This document shows positions 1 to 9,637 of a stretch of DNA of 64,000 nucleotides, one piece after another. The first letter of the stretch is position 1; the number at the start of each line of letters is the position of its first letter. Source of the DNA: Cyclobacteriaceae bacterium (GTDB taxonomy: Bacteria; Bacteroidota; Bacteroidia; Cytophagales; Cyclobacteriaceae). The stretch is taken from assembly GCA_028285685.1 (NCBI GenBank), contig JANQOR010000038.1, forward strand, positions 434,001 through 498,000, read 5' to 3'. The translations under genes were made by a program, and so were the position numbers. The notes under the pieces are model-generated. The model was given only the letters and a program-made list of their open reading frames with translations. It did not search any database and had not been told where the DNA came from.

Positions 1-677
1 TCTTTGCCCCCAAAACCTCCTCCAAGTCGAATGACATCCACCTCCACTTTGTGCATGGGAATTCCCAGAACTCTGGCGGCAGTTCGTTGGACGGCCGTAG
101 GCCCTTGGGTAGAGGAAGAAATTCGGATGTGACCGTTTTCCAATGGAACAGAATAAGCACCCTGTGTTTCGATGTAGAGATGTTCCTGTCCCTCATTGTC
201 CGCCTCGCCCTGGATGACATAGTCACAAGCGGGAAAAGCGTTTTTCGTATCTCCGATTTGAAAGGTCCGTGGAGGAAAAATGAGCTGATCCTGAGCTCGG
301 GCCTCACGAGGGTCCGTAATTACAGGAAGTTCCTCGATCTCAATCTCAATCAATTTTTTGGCTTTGTATGCAATGGCTTCAGTATCTGCCAGAATCAAGG
401 CAATCGGCTGACCAATAAAATGAACTTCACCATCAGCGAAGAGTGGTTCGTCCGGAATGATCCCACCAATCTGATTTTCCCCAGGAATGTCTTTGAAGGT
501 TAGTATGCGAAAAACCCCGGGAAGACCAGCTGCCTTTGAGTAGTTGATGGACTTAATTTTTCCATGGGCCTTTGGCGAGTCAAAAACGACACCGAACAGG
601 GTCCCCTGGATGGTGGGGAGGTCATCCAGGTAGATGGAACGACCAGTAACGTGTCCTATGGAGTCGATATTTTTCAT
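1..677 (-). CDS. xdhB: Xanthine dehydrogenase molybdopterin-binding (large) subunit, N-terminal part, truncated by the window edge
   Basis: This is the first roughly 225 codons of the molybdenum-cofactor subunit that hydroxylates hypoxanthine and xanthine; the rest lies before base 1. Translation from the ATG at 677 gives an early HVTGRSIYLDDLP segment typical of the a/b hammerhead domain. It stays open to the edge, where it reaches the family motif GGGFGGK, which contacts the cofactor. The start codon overlaps the stop of the upstream FeS/FAD subunit gene (ATGA), so the two are translationally coupled and should form one complex. Substrate is inferred from the adjoining adenine and guanine deaminase genes. 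By sequence alone, another purine or N-heterocycle hydroxylase of the xanthine oxidase family is possible. Confidence 0.85.
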   Translation of the reverse strand, partial: MKNIDSIGHVTGRSIYLDDLPTIQGTLFGVVFDSPKAHGKIKSINYSKAAGLPGVFRILTFKDIPGENQIGGIIPDEPLFADGEVHFIGQPIALILADTEAIAYKAKKLIEIEIEELPVITDPREARAQDQLIFPPRTFQIGDTKNAFPACDYVIQGEADNEGQEHLYIETQGAYSVPLENGHIRISSSTQGPTAVQRTAARVLGIPMHKVEVDVIRLGGGFGGK

Positions 678-2068
678 CTGAGACTCTCCATAGTTATTTG
701 TTCAGGAAATAATTGAATGAAATGAGCAAAGAACAGTTGTTGCAGCGCTAGTCGCTTATAGTTTTCTGATCCACGTGCATCGCTGATTGGGCTGATTTCG
801 GATTGAAGTATTCCCGCCGCGAATCTGATCGTCTCACTTGATAATTCCCGGCCGTTCAAAAAGTGGCAGGTTTCTGTAAGATATTTGGGTATTGGAGCTA
901 CACCCCCAGCTGAGATATGGGCTTCCCGGATTTTTCCGTCGGAGACTTTGACCAAAGCAGCTGAATTTACACTTGCTATGTCTAAGTGCTCGCGTTTGCT
1001 GATTTTTTCAAAATTAAAGTATGAATCGGCGCATGGAAGTTTAAATGTGATCTTCGAAACGATCTCCGAACCTGTTTTGTCAAGGTCTTTGTACCCTTTG
1101 TAAAAATCCTTCAGGAAGATTGTTCTGGTTGCTCCATTTTCTGTTAAGTCAATTTGAGCATCTAGTGCAAGAAAAAATGCGGTAAAATCTCCAATAGGAG
1201 AGGCATTGACAAAGTTTCCGGCTATAGTAGAAATGTTTCGGATCGGGCTTGAGGAAACTAATTTGATATGCTCATGAAGTCGAGGAAAAGATTTCATCAA
1301 AATTTTCGCTTCCGCAAGGTCCGTAACGGTCGTGCCGCCCCCGATTGCACATATTTCATTGTCACAGGAAATAAACCGCAGTGAAGAATCACTATTTACT
1401 GATCCAACCGGATGCTCTACCATCTCCTCAGGCTTTTGAACATACAGGTCCGTCCCTCCGCCAACTAACTGGTGACCATTCAAAGGTGTCGGTGGCGCTA
1501 TCTCTTGAATTCGATCGGCAATGTTACTGAAGTAAGTGGGAAGGAATCCATTGGCAACTAGCCAGTCAATTGAAGAATCTGTTTCCTTATTTTCAAGTGC
1601 CTCGATCACATTTTTGGTTGCTCTTTCGATGGATTTATAACCCGTGCACCGGCAAATATTTCCATCAATCGAAGCGATGGCTTCCTCGTAGGCCGGAACA
1701 CCATTTTCCATGCAGTATCCGGATAATGACACAACGAAACCTACCGTACAAAAACCGCACTGTGTCCCGGATTCATCGATCATCGATTGCTGGACCGGGC
1801 TTAAGTGATCCATATTCAATCCCTCGATCGTTACTACATGCTTTCCATTAACATTACCAATCGGTGTAAGACAGGAAGTTGCAGAGATATAGTTCATTTT
1901 TCCATCAACTAGCTCACCGATTAAGATGGTGCAAGCTCCACAATCTCCTTCCCGGCAACCGATTTTTGTGCCAGTTAGACATTTGTCGTACCGGATGAGG
2001 TCAAGCAGCAAATACCCGCTTGGCTTTTCTGTTTTTATTGCTTCATCATTTAAAATGAACTCAACCAC
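674..2068 (-). CDS. xdhA: Xanthine dehydrogenase small subunit (two [2Fe-2S] clusters plus FAD domain)
   Basis: This 464-residue electron-transfer subunit passes electrons from the molybdenum centre through two [2Fe-2S] clusters to FAD. The plant-ferredoxin-like domain shows C38, C43 and C46 in GCREGDCGAC plus a fourth Cys near 62. The helical second cluster domain has CGFC (about 105) and CRC in NICRCTGY (about 140). The FAD domain has GGGTDL near residue 200 and IRNISTIAGNFVNASPIGD near 280. The length fits the fused FeS-FAD XdhA type rather than separate subunits. The start is GTG, and its G is shared with the stop of the guanine deaminase gene (TAGTG); the end overlaps the large-subunit gene by 4 nt. 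The tight packing places it in the purine catabolic operon. Confidence 0.88.
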   Translation of the reverse strand: MVEFILNDEAIKTEKPSGYLLLDLIRYDKCLTGTKIGCREGDCGACTILIGELVDGKMNYISATSCLTPIGNVNGKHVVTIEGLNMDHLSPVQQSMIDESGTQCGFCTVGFVVSLSGYCMENGVPAYEEAIASIDGNICRCTGYKSIERATKNVIEALENKETDSSIDWLVANGFLPTYFSNIADRIQEIAPPTPLNGHQLVGGGTDLYVQKPEEMVEHPVGSVNSDSSLRFISCDNEICAIGGGTTVTDLAEAKILMKSFPRLHEHIKLVSSSPIRNISTIAGNFVNASPIGDFTAFFLALDAQIDLTENGATRTIFLKDFYKGYKDLDKTGSEIVSKITFKLPCADSYFNFEKISKREHLDIASVNSAALVKVSDGKIREAHISAGGVAPIPKYLTETCHFLNGRELSSETIRFAAGILQSEISPISDARGSENYKRLALQQLFFAHFIQLFPEQITMESLR

Positions 2069-2540
2069 TAGTATTCGATTTTGTCTGTGCTCTCACGCCA
2101 CTTACGAAATGCCACAAGTGCTTCATCTCGAAGTATTTGGATCGTTGGAAGTTTTCTGCTATCAACCGGAAGATCCAATTCTTCATAGATGAAATTATCG
2201 TCAAATTCGATCTCAGCGGCGTCCTTCTTGGTATTTGCATAGTAGACCTTGGTAGGTCGCGCCCAGTAGATTGCTCCAAGGCACATGGGGCATGGTTCGC
2301 AGCTAGTATAGATCTCGCAATCCTCTAACTGGAACGATCCTAACTTCTCACATGCCTCCCTAATTGCAACAACCTCTGCATGTGCTGTGGGATCGTTCGA
2401 ATCTGTCACTTTATTCATGCCCCTGGCAATGATTTCGCCATCCTTGACAACAACAGCCCCAAATGGACCCCCTTTTCCCGATTCCACATTTTCAATGGAA
2501 AGGCGAATCGCTTCCCGCATGAATTCCTTTTGCTCTTCCA

Positions 2541-2541
<1 letters not shown>
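2068..2541 (-). CDS. guaD: Guanine deaminase, CDA-fold type
   Basis: Hydrolyses guanine to xanthine plus ammonia. The 157-residue protein matches the Bacillus subtilis GuaD type along its length from memory: GGPFGAVVVKDG near residue 24, SNDPTAHAE with zinc ligand H54 and catalytic E56, and SCEPCPMC with ligands C84 and C87. A C-terminal KWRESTDKIEY tail resembles the swapped tail that closes the GuaD active site. The ATG at 2541 overlaps the stop of the adenine deaminase gene (TGATG); a TTG one codon earlier is less likely. It is followed without a gap by the xanthine dehydrogenase genes, so its product feeds the next enzyme. TadA-type tRNA deaminase is unlikely because the C-terminal region is GuaD-like. 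Confidence 0.88.
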
Positions 2542-3575
<1,034 letters not shown>

Positions 3576-3703
3576 TTAAATGGTTGATTGGAAATTAGGG
3601 CTCTGGAATTGAGTCGACTAGTTGTCTAATTAACCAATTAACTATTTGCTTGATTACCTCAAGATAAAGAAATAAGCACATTTTTGAGCAATTCGTATCT
3701 TAC

Positions 3704-4150
3704 CTAGGAGCCATCCTCGCCAATATCCTCATTCCATAGTCCGGGATTCTCAGCTATGAAGTCTTTCATCATTTTTTTGCAAGCCTCATTGTTTGCAACG
3801 ATTACTTCGACACCTCTGCTTCTCAACAGATCCTCTTCTCCAAGGAAGGTTTCATTCTCGCCAATGATGACTTTTGGAATGCCATAAAGCAAAATGGCCC
3901 CAGAACACATGGAACATGGGCTTAGTGTTGTGTACAATACGCTGTTTTGGTAGATACTAGCGGGTTGTCTACCTGCATTTTCCAGGGCGTCCATTTCGCC
4001 ATGCAGTACTGCACTACCTTTTTGAATTCTTCTGTTGTGCCCTTTTCCGATTATCTCACCATCGTGCACGATCACAGATCCGATCGGTATTCCGCCCTCT
4101 TCAAGACCTCTTTTTGCTTCGTTTATGGCCTCATCCAGAAATTGATCCAT
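3704..4150 (-). CDS. Cytosine deaminase, yeast Fcy1-like
   Basis: Zinc hydrolase of the cytidine-deaminase fold, predicted to deaminate cytosine to uracil. The 148 residues match the fungal Fcy1 pattern: GGIPIGSVIVHDG near 19, GKGHNRRIQKGSAVLHGE with H50 and E52, TTLSPCSMC with C79 and C82, and a C-terminal DFIAENPGLWNEDIGE segment closely resembling the Fcy1 tail that caps the active site. Bacterial cytosine deaminases are more often the unrelated CodA amidohydrolase, so this fungal-like form is notable. The gene overlaps the end of the preceding kinase-like gene by 20 nt and is followed by 149 nt without a gene. Creatinine or another CDA-fold deaminase is a remote alternative. Confidence 0.8.
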   Translation of the reverse strand: MDQFLDEAINEAKRGLEEGGIPIGSVIVHDGEIIGKGHNRRIQKGSAVLHGEMDALENAGRQPASIYQNSVLYTTLSPCSMCSGAILLYGIPKVIIGENETFLGEEDLLRSRGVEVIVANNEACKKMMKDFIAENPGLWNEDIGEDGS

Positions 4151-4673
4151 GGGTTGGGGTTTTTAGCGAAAGACGCTGGTTTATCAGATCCAACACTTGA
4201 TTCACATTATCTGGTGCATCAAATTTTAGCTTGATGTCAGGCGAAGCTGCCTTAATCAACTTCTGGTTAGATTCCCATACATGCTCAAGGTACCAAAACG
4301 GTTCATCACCCCACCTTATTTCATTTTTTCGTCTTTGAAAAAAAGTTGCTCGATCAATTTCTATTAGCACTTTCTTTGAGTAGTAGGGCAGTAGTCTAGG
4401 ATCAAAAGCGAATATTCCCTCCACGACGACAACATCTGAGGAGGCTTTTTCTACCTGCTTAGTAAGTCGCTCCCAATCCACGGAATCAATATGCTCCCAA
4501 TCCAGCCTGTCTTTTATTTTGGGAATTCTTTCTTCAGCGACAGTATAGTGATCAATTTCAAAGATTTTGACTTGCTTTCCCAATCCCGTCAGCTCCTTTT
4601 TCAACCCACGTGCTAGCGTGCTTTTGCCTGATTGGCTAACGCCACAGATTCCAATGAATATCTGATTAGTCAA
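4131..4673 (-). CDS. P-loop nucleoside kinase-like protein (uridine kinase family)
   Basis: A 180-residue P-loop phosphotransferase of the uridine kinase / phosphoribulokinase type. It shows Walker A GVSQSGKST at about 10-18, an aspartate in EIDHY after the second strand, VVVVEGIFAFDPRL (Walker-B-like, substrate side) near 80, and an RRKNEIRWG lid near 115. It would phosphorylate a nucleoside or similar small molecule, perhaps uridine or cytidine given the overlapping cytosine deaminase gene. The only plausible start is TTG at 4673: an in-frame TAA lies four codons upstream and there is no early ATG. The substrate is not determinable here; nicotinamide riboside kinase and pantothenate kinase folds look similar. 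Confidence 0.6.
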   Translation of the reverse strand: MTNQIFIGICGVSQSGKSTLARGLKKELTGLGKQVKIFEIDHYTVAEERIPKIKDRLDWEHIDSVDWERLTKQVEKASSDVVVVEGIFAFDPRLLPYYSKKVLIEIDRATFFQRRKNEIRWGDEPFWYLEHVWESNQKLIKAASPDIKLKFDAPDNVNQVLDLINQRLSLKTPTHGSISG

Positions 4674-4749
4674 GTGTAGAACTTAAAAATGAGTGACGAA
4701 GTAAATCTAACAATCCTTGAATTGAATGTGAATTTTTTTCGTGTGTTGA

Positions 4750-5340
4750 CTAGTTCAAGCGATAAGCAAAACCCGTTTTTAACATCCAATCCTGACTGTA
4801 GAATGCATCATTAAAGTCGTCAAATGGTGAAGTTGTGGAACGTGAAGTTGCATTTAAACCTGTTCCGATTACCTGGTTTATAGAGATTTTATCAGATAGT
4901 TTGATCATCAATCCGAGATTGATGAAAAGCTGTAAAATCGCATCTTTTTGTTCTATTGTGATATCCTCAAAAGCGCTGGTGGAGGTGTTGAAGTATCTTG
5001 AGTCTTGCTCATCTTTGACTTGTTGAGCCCAAAGATCAAACCCATAAAACATGCTGATTTTTTGCTCCCTTCCTTGCGGAAAGTTCGTATACCCTAAATA
5101 CAATCCCGTAAGTTTTGTGCTTTCACGTTGTTCTATTTGATCACCATAGGAGAGCAGTATTGTCGGCCCCACACTCCAGGTGTGGTTGTTAGAGTCAAAT
5201 TGAGACGTAGGAGCGATAACCACTCCATCGTATGACTCTGGAAGGGCGAAAGACAAGCCAAGACTTGACAGCGATTGTGCGCTTGGCGTGTATGAAATGA
5301 GCCAAAAAAAGGCAATCGATAAGGTTTTCAGATATTTCAT
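4750..5340 (-). CDS. Secreted, probably outer-membrane beta-barrel protein of unknown function
   Basis: About 196 residues starting at the ATG at 5340. The in-frame extension to 5358 begins with TTG and would only lengthen the signal peptide. The N-terminus (MKYLKTLSIAFFWLISYTPSAQ) is a clear Sec signal peptide. The rest alternates short polar and aromatic strands (for example LTGLYLGYTN, SMFYGFDLWAQQ, KTGFAYRLN) and ends in a strand-like segment, as in small beta-barrels of Bacteroidota. No named family is recognised. It is divergent from the lipoprotein gene at 5426 and may share its short upstream region. Confidence 0.5.
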   Translation of the reverse strand: MKYLKTLSIAFFWLISYTPSAQSLSSLGLSFALPESYDGVVIAPTSQFDSNNHTWSVGPTILLSYGDQIEQRESTKLTGLYLGYTNFPQGREQKISMFYGFDLWAQQVKDEQDSRYFNTSTSAFEDITIEQKDAILQLFINLGLMIKLSDKISINQVIGTGLNATSRSTTSPFDDFNDAFYSQDWMLKTGFAYRLN

Positions 5341-5425
5341 AACTCGCGAATAAAACAAAATGCAATCAATCAGATGGGTCGTCTATCCGATATTTAGGTG
5401 CTATTAAGATACTTAACTTTGCTTG

Positions 5426-6433
5426 ATGCGCTATAGTTATCTTTTTCTCGCTCTTGTCCTTTTGTCGTGTACGGACGATTACACCGTTCCTAGTCATGTT
5501 CCCAGCGTAGTGAAAATATCAGGGGATCATTTGTTTGTAAGCTATGGCGATGGCGGTTTGATTGTAACAGAACTAAGCACTGATCAGGTGGTGGGTCACA
5601 TATTTCCGGTTGGGGATATGCGGGGAATCGATGATTTTGATGTTGTAGGAGATTTGTTATTTGTGTTGGACGCACGAGGTAAAAACTACTTAGCTTCCTA
5701 TTCCATCGCCGATTTGAGCAATCCGGAGTTGCTTGACGGACCCTACTCTGTACAGGGCGGTCCTTTCAATGGTATTTCGGCACGAAATGGCAATCTTGTG
5801 GTATCGGGAGGAACGAGATACCTGGAATATTTTCAGTATACCTCTTCTGGAAAAATCAATGGATCAGCGTCTTTTGGTCGTGATAGAGGTCATCCCGATG
5901 TGCTACTTTCTGACAATGGACAGGTAGCATTTGCTTCCACTGACTATGATCTAAGCAGAAAAGTGAATGACGCAAGGTTCGGTGTGATGGCACTTTCGTT
6001 GGGAACCGAGCTGCAAATCCCGACAGTAATCTCTCAGATTGGAATCGAGGAAGCAGGAATTACTGATGGGGTCACATCTCCAGTAGGGTTTCCAATTCAG
6101 ACTGCTTTGCATGGCAATCAGCTATTAGTGGCACATGGTGGTGGACTGACAATCGTTGACCTGATCGAACAGGCAGCCCTTGGAACTTCCCGCCTTATTG
6201 ACCTTGGAATGAATGGAATCAGTGTTCAGGCACAAAATGATGTTGCATACGTCATTGGGATTGCTCCTGATCCTATTTTAGTCAAAGTGGATATCAGCGA
6301 TCCTGCCAATCCTTCAATCACCGAAACTGTTTCACTGAACATCGGAAACAATATTCCAACCTCTCTTGCCTTGAGCAGTACGTCAGTTTTTATTGCTGCT
6401 GGTGCAGCTGGCTTGGTCATGCTGGATCTATAA
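5426..6433 (+). CDS. LVIVD-repeat beta-propeller lipoprotein
   Basis: A cell-envelope lipoprotein of about 335 residues. The start (MRYSYLFLALVLLSC) gives a lipobox Cys near residue 15, followed by acidic residues that often mark surface export of lipoproteins in Bacteroidota. The body carries repeated LVIVD-type propeller blades such as GGLIVTEL, HGGGLTIVDL and AAGLVMLDL. Such propellers bind proteins or glycans, but no specific role can be read. ATG at 5426 is preferred to a TTG one codon before. TAACTTTG at 5414-5421 matches the Bacteroidota -7 consensus TAnnTTTG immediately upstream, which would give a very short leader. Confidence 0.65.
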   Translation: MRYSYLFLALVLLSCTDDYTVPSHVPSVVKISGDHLFVSYGDGGLIVTELSTDQVVGHIFPVGDMRGIDDFDVVGDLLFVLDARGKNYLASYSIADLSNPELLDGPYSVQGGPFNGISARNGNLVVSGGTRYLEYFQYTSSGKINGSASFGRDRGHPDVLLSDNGQVAFASTDYDLSRKVNDARFGVMALSLGTELQIPTVISQIGIEEAGITDGVTSPVGFPIQTALHGNQLLVAHGGGLTIVDLIEQAALGTSRLIDLGMNGISVQAQNDVAYVIGIAPDPILVKVDISDPANPSITETVSLNIGNNIPTSLALSSTSVFIAAGAAGLVMLDL

Positions 6434-6515
6434 CCCCCCTCTTCACTGACTTAACTTCTTTCCTACATCCAGGAGGCCTGTTTTCTCCAGTGCCGAAAAA
6501 TTCTCAAATTACTGG

Positions 6516-6546
6516 TGTAACCATTTTGGGACCTCTTAGTATCTAA
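6516..6546 (+). promoter_or_regulatory. Candidate ECF sigma promoter of the sigma/HEAT/DUF4097 unit
   Basis: TGTAAC (6516-6521) followed after 18 nt by TATCTAA (6540-6546), about 30 nt before the ECF sigma start codon. The AAC core fits -35 elements used by many ECF sigma factors, so this could be an autoregulated promoter. Similar pairs occur around the second ECF gene at 25.7-26.5 kb. Confidence 0.4.
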
Positions 6547-6574
6547 ACCCGAATCCAAATTATAACCTGATTGA

Positions 6575-7114
6575 ATGTCTGAAGAGTCGCTTATGATCGC
6601 GGTAAAACAAGGAGAGCTGAGAAAGGCCTCTGAGCTTTTTGAACTGTACAATAAGCAGCTGTACAACTTTTTTGCAAAGATCACTTATGACCGTGATTTG
6701 GCGCATGATCTTACGCAGAACGTGTTTTTGAGACTTATGAAATTCAGGCACACATATAAAGAGGAAATGAAATTTAAACCGTGGATATATCAGATAGCCA
6801 GAAATGTTTTCGCTGATCATTATAGAAGAAGCAAGACATTGAAAAACGACAACATTGATATTGAGACGGTGGGAGAAACACTGGGAGATATAGATGACGC
6901 AGTGGTTAGAAACGAGCAGGAAAGGATATTGTACTTGTCTATGGACAGGTTAAAAGTTGAAGACAGGGAAATACTTCTGATGAGCAAGTTTCAAAAAATG
7001 AAGTACGAGGAAATTTCCCAGGTGCTGGAAACCTCAGTGTCGGCTGTGAAGGTGAAAGTTCATCGAGCAATTAAGAGATTGAAAGAACACTATTTCGAAT
7101 TAGAAAAAATTTAG
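6575..7114 (+). CDS. ECF-type RNA polymerase sigma factor
   Basis: A 179-residue sigma-70 family factor with only regions 2 and 4. Region 2 spans roughly residues 20-85, with the core-binding/-10 segment DLAHDLTQNVFLRLMKFR and WIYQIARNVFADHYRR. Region 4 is at 125-172 with the helix-turn-helix KYEEISQVLETSVSAVKVKVHRAIKRL. The start ATG follows a 140-nt gap that holds a TGTAAC/TATCTAA promoter candidate. The next gene begins 2 nt after the stop and encodes a membrane protein with an anti-sigma-like N-terminus, followed by two DUF4097 genes. The set therefore looks like a sigma factor with its regulator and targets. Confidence 0.9.
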   Translation: MSEESLMIAVKQGELRKASELFELYNKQLYNFFAKITYDRDLAHDLTQNVFLRLMKFRHTYKEEMKFKPWIYQIARNVFADHYRRSKTLKNDNIDIETVGETLGDIDDAVVRNEQERILYLSMDRLKVEDREILLMSKFQKMKYEEISQVLETSVSAVKVKVHRAIKRLKEHYFELEKI

Positions 7115-7116
7115 AT

Positions 7117-7902
7117 ATGGAGGAACGAAAGATGGAAGATCTAATGATTGATTACGTCGAAGGTAATCTCACAGGAGAACTAAAGGATCATGTCGAGAAA
7201 ACCATTGAGAAGAATGATGAATGGAAGCAGGAGTTTGATAGGCTTTCCGGAATCATGGAAATGATGGATTCCACGGTTGAATTGCAGCCAGAATCTTCGT
7301 TGAGACGGGACTTTAATACAATGCTGGATGAAGAGTTGGATGACCAGGAAAGTGCCAAAGTTGTGCCCATGAAACCTGACTCGGGCAAATGGATCGTTCG
7401 AATTGCAGCCTCCGTTACCTTGCTGGCATTGGGTGCTGTGATCGGAATTTTGGTGACAAAAAACATCCAAAATCAACGTGAGCTAGCTGCACTTAAAAGT
7501 GAGATGCAACTAACAAAGCAACTTGTAATCTCCTCACTTCAGGATCAAACATCAGCAAGCAGTCGACTCAAAGGTGTAAACACGTCGATGGTGATGGAAA
7601 AATCGGACGATGAGATCATTATCGCACTCATCAAGGCCATGAATACGGATGAAAATACGAACGTGAGATTGGCTGCTGTGTCAGCGCTAGCTCGTTTTGT
7701 GGAGGAAGAGCCAGTGAAAAAAGCGCTGATTAGCGCATTGGAAACGCAAGACGATCCCGTTGTTGCGATCAGCCTCATTAACCTGATGGTTCAATTGAAA
7801 GAGAAGGAGGCAGTGGAATCTCTGAAAAATTTACTTCACAGAGATGAAGTGCATGAAGCAGTCAAAGACGAAGCTCAGCTTGGAATTTTTGAACTTTCAT
7901 AA
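7117..7902 (+). CDS. Anti-sigma-like membrane protein with a C-terminal HEAT-repeat domain
   Basis: 261 residues. Residues 1-60 (DLMIDYVEGNLTGELKDHVEKTI and onward) resemble the cytoplasmic helical end of anti-sigma factors, without the zinc-binding His/Cys set. One membrane segment lies near 90-112 (VRIAASVTLLALGAVIGILV). A short coiled stretch follows, then two or three HEAT repeats at about 165-258 (NVRLAAVSALARF, DPVVAISLINLMVQL, HEAVKDEAQLGIFEL). It begins 2 nt after the sigma factor stop, so the two are almost certainly co-expressed. The inference is that the N-terminus holds the sigma factor and the HEAT part senses an envelope protein. No enzymatic residues are visible. Confidence 0.65.
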   Translation: MEERKMEDLMIDYVEGNLTGELKDHVEKTIEKNDEWKQEFDRLSGIMEMMDSTVELQPESSLRRDFNTMLDEELDDQESAKVVPMKPDSGKWIVRIAASVTLLALGAVIGILVTKNIQNQRELAALKSEMQLTKQLVISSLQDQTSASSRLKGVNTSMVMEKSDDEIIIALIKAMNTDENTNVRLAAVSALARFVEEEPVKKALISALETQDDPVVAISLINLMVQLKEKEAVESLKNLLHRDEVHEAVKDEAQLGIFELS

Positions 7903-7961
7903 AAGAAAATTTATAACCAAGAATATAAAGATCAAAAACGAATATTAAACTCAATTTAAAA

Positions 7962-8735
7962 ATGAAAAAGTATAACATATTATTCTCAACAGTACTGACA
8001 CTTGCCGTGGCGTTTGGCGCCACCGCACAGAGTGACGAATACAAGTTTACACCAACAGGGAAACTGATCGTAGACGGAATTAACAAAATATCCTTCGAAG
8101 GTCATGACGGAAATGAGGTGATTATTTCGACAACCTCTCGATCTTCAAGCAAGTCAGAACGAGCCGAGGGACTCAAGCTTATCAATGGGTCTGGTCTTGA
8201 AGACAATACCGGCCTTGGGGTTTCGGTGGTCGAGACAAATGGCAATACCGAGATGGAGGAGATTTCTTCACGATCAAGCCGAAGGTATGTGGTCAAAGTG
8301 CCAAAAAACGTGACGCTTGTTTACAAGCACTCCACCGCACATGGTAGTACAGTGGTTTTTTCTAAAATTCAAGGCGAGTTAGAGGTGAAAACCAATCACA
8401 GCCGTGTAGAACTCAATGAGGTTACAGGTCCTATGACTGTAAGCACTGTACATGGCAGGATTGAAGCAGATTTTAGTGTGCTTAACCAGGACGGTCCGGT
8501 GTCGATCGCCTCTTCGCACGGACTGATTGATGTTTCGCTTCCTGCCAATACAAAAGCCAACTTGAAGTTAGGTTCAGGATGGGGAGAGATCTACTCAGAT
8601 TTCGACATTGAAATCGAGAAAACTTCTCGGTTAAGAAGTTATAGCAGCAACGAGGTTAAAGGCACCTTAAATGGTGGAGGTGTAGATTTTAGTGCAGTTT
8701 CATCACATGGAAATGTGTACTTAAGGAAAAAGTGA
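7962..8735 (+). CDS. Secreted DUF4097-like beta-repeat protein
   Basis: 257 residues with a signal peptide (MKKYNILFSTVLTLAVAFGATAQ). The body is a regular series of short beta strands with glycine and serine turns, such as VVFSKIQGELEVKTNHSRV, VSTVHGRIEADFSV and VSIASSHGLIDVSLP, typical of DUF4097 (putative adhesin, beta-helix-like) proteins. In Bacteroidota these are commonly encoded behind ECF sigma/anti-sigma pairs, as here. The repeated S(S/T)HG(R/L)I signature occurs three to four times. Role unknown; exported to the periplasm or surface. A rho-independent terminator follows at 8746-8788, ending this unit. Confidence 0.7.
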   Translation: MKKYNILFSTVLTLAVAFGATAQSDEYKFTPTGKLIVDGINKISFEGHDGNEVIISTTSRSSSKSERAEGLKLINGSGLEDNTGLGVSVVETNGNTEMEEISSRSSRRYVVKVPKNVTLVYKHSTAHGSTVVFSKIQGELEVKTNHSRVELNEVTGPMTVSTVHGRIEADFSVLNQDGPVSIASSHGLIDVSLPANTKANLKLGSGWGEIYSDFDIEIEKTSRLRSYSSNEVKGTLNGGGVDFSAVSSHGNVYLRKK

Positions 8736-8745
8736 ATGCCGTGAT

Positions 8746-8788
8746 ATCAGCCTTGAAATCTTAATCAAGATGCGAGGCTGATTTTTTT
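8746..8788 (+). terminator. Rho-independent terminator
   Basis: Outer arms ATCAGCCT (8746-8753) and AGGCTGAT (8775-8782) enclose a second pairing ATCTT/AAGAT, followed by seven T. It separates the two DUF4097 genes, so the second is probably expressed partly from its own promoter. Confidence 0.8.
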
Positions 8789-8807
8789 AACAGACTACTA
8801 TTCAAAA

Positions 8808-9548
8808 ATGAGGTATCTACTAATTCTATGGGTCTTGATTGGCCATGCGTCTGTTGCTCAGACTAGGGTCGAAAAAAATGTTTCGGTGAATCCTGGGCAA
8901 AAGGTGGAGATGTACTTTAAACATCCTGAGTTGATATCAGTCAAGACATGGGACCGAAATGAAATAAAGATCAGTGCTGAAGTTAGCATCAACTTTGGTA
9001 GGAACGATGAATCGTTTCAATTTGAGATTGACGAAGGCGAGACGCTTAGAATAAATTCCATAATTGAAAACTACAGCGAACTTCCTAGGAACATTGTCAT
9101 AAGGTATCAGGGAGAAGACTATTTTTTTGAAACCAAAGATCCGCATTCACCTGAGATCATGAGGTTCAGGGAAGAGATTGGCGACAGCGGCTATGAGTAT
9201 ATGCGACATGGGGTGATTATGGATATCAAAGTGGACGTCATAGTTCCTAAAAATATTGCTCTTAATGTTGATGCTAAGTTTGGGCTGATCGAGGTGGAAG
9301 GCTTTACAGATAAAATCGAAGTATCCTCCAAATTTGGAGGAATCGATGTAAGGGTGCCACAGACAAACCCATCCATGAAAGTTAGAACAAAGTTTGGGGA
9401 GGTGTACTCCAACCTTGATATGGAGTTCTCATCCCGGGATAGGTATGAAATTGGTAGATGGGTAACCCTTGAAGGAAAAGGCAGCAACCCATCGAATCCT
9501 CAGTACTTCAGGTCGGAGTTTGGGAATGTGTATTTGAGGAAAATGTAG
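8808..9548 (+). CDS. Second secreted DUF4097-like protein
   Basis: 246 residues with signal peptide MRYLLILWVLIGHASVAQ. It is a paralogue in style of the preceding gene. Strand-turn repeats (LNVDAKFGLIEVEG, IEVSSKFGGIDVRVP, MKVRTKFGEVYSNLD) use a KFG signature where the neighbour uses a (S/T)HG signature, and both proteins end in FGNVYLRK or HGNVYLRK. Same exported beta-helix-like architecture, function unknown. It follows a strong terminator by 20 nt, so read-through or a nearby promoter must supply its expression. The two proteins may be alternative or paired outputs of the ECF system. Confidence 0.65.
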   Translation: MRYLLILWVLIGHASVAQTRVEKNVSVNPGQKVEMYFKHPELISVKTWDRNEIKISAEVSINFGRNDESFQFEIDEGETLRINSIIENYSELPRNIVIRYQGEDYFFETKDPHSPEIMRFREEIGDSGYEYMRHGVIMDIKVDVIVPKNIALNVDAKFGLIEVEGFTDKIEVSSKFGGIDVRVPQTNPSMKVRTKFGEVYSNLDMEFSSRDRYEIGRWVTLEGKGSNPSNPQYFRSEFGNVYLRKM

Positions 9549-9637
9549 CTCGAGGTGTAAACACTAAGGTTACACTAAACTGCTTCGGCGTGTATGATTT
9601 GTAAGTGGTCACTTTTGCTCTGGATATCCAACATACA

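Noticed and set aside
51-503. 150-codon open frame on the plus strand over the xdhB gene
   Set aside because: It is antisense to the well-supported large-subunit reading frame ending in GGGFGGK and has no recognisable domain.
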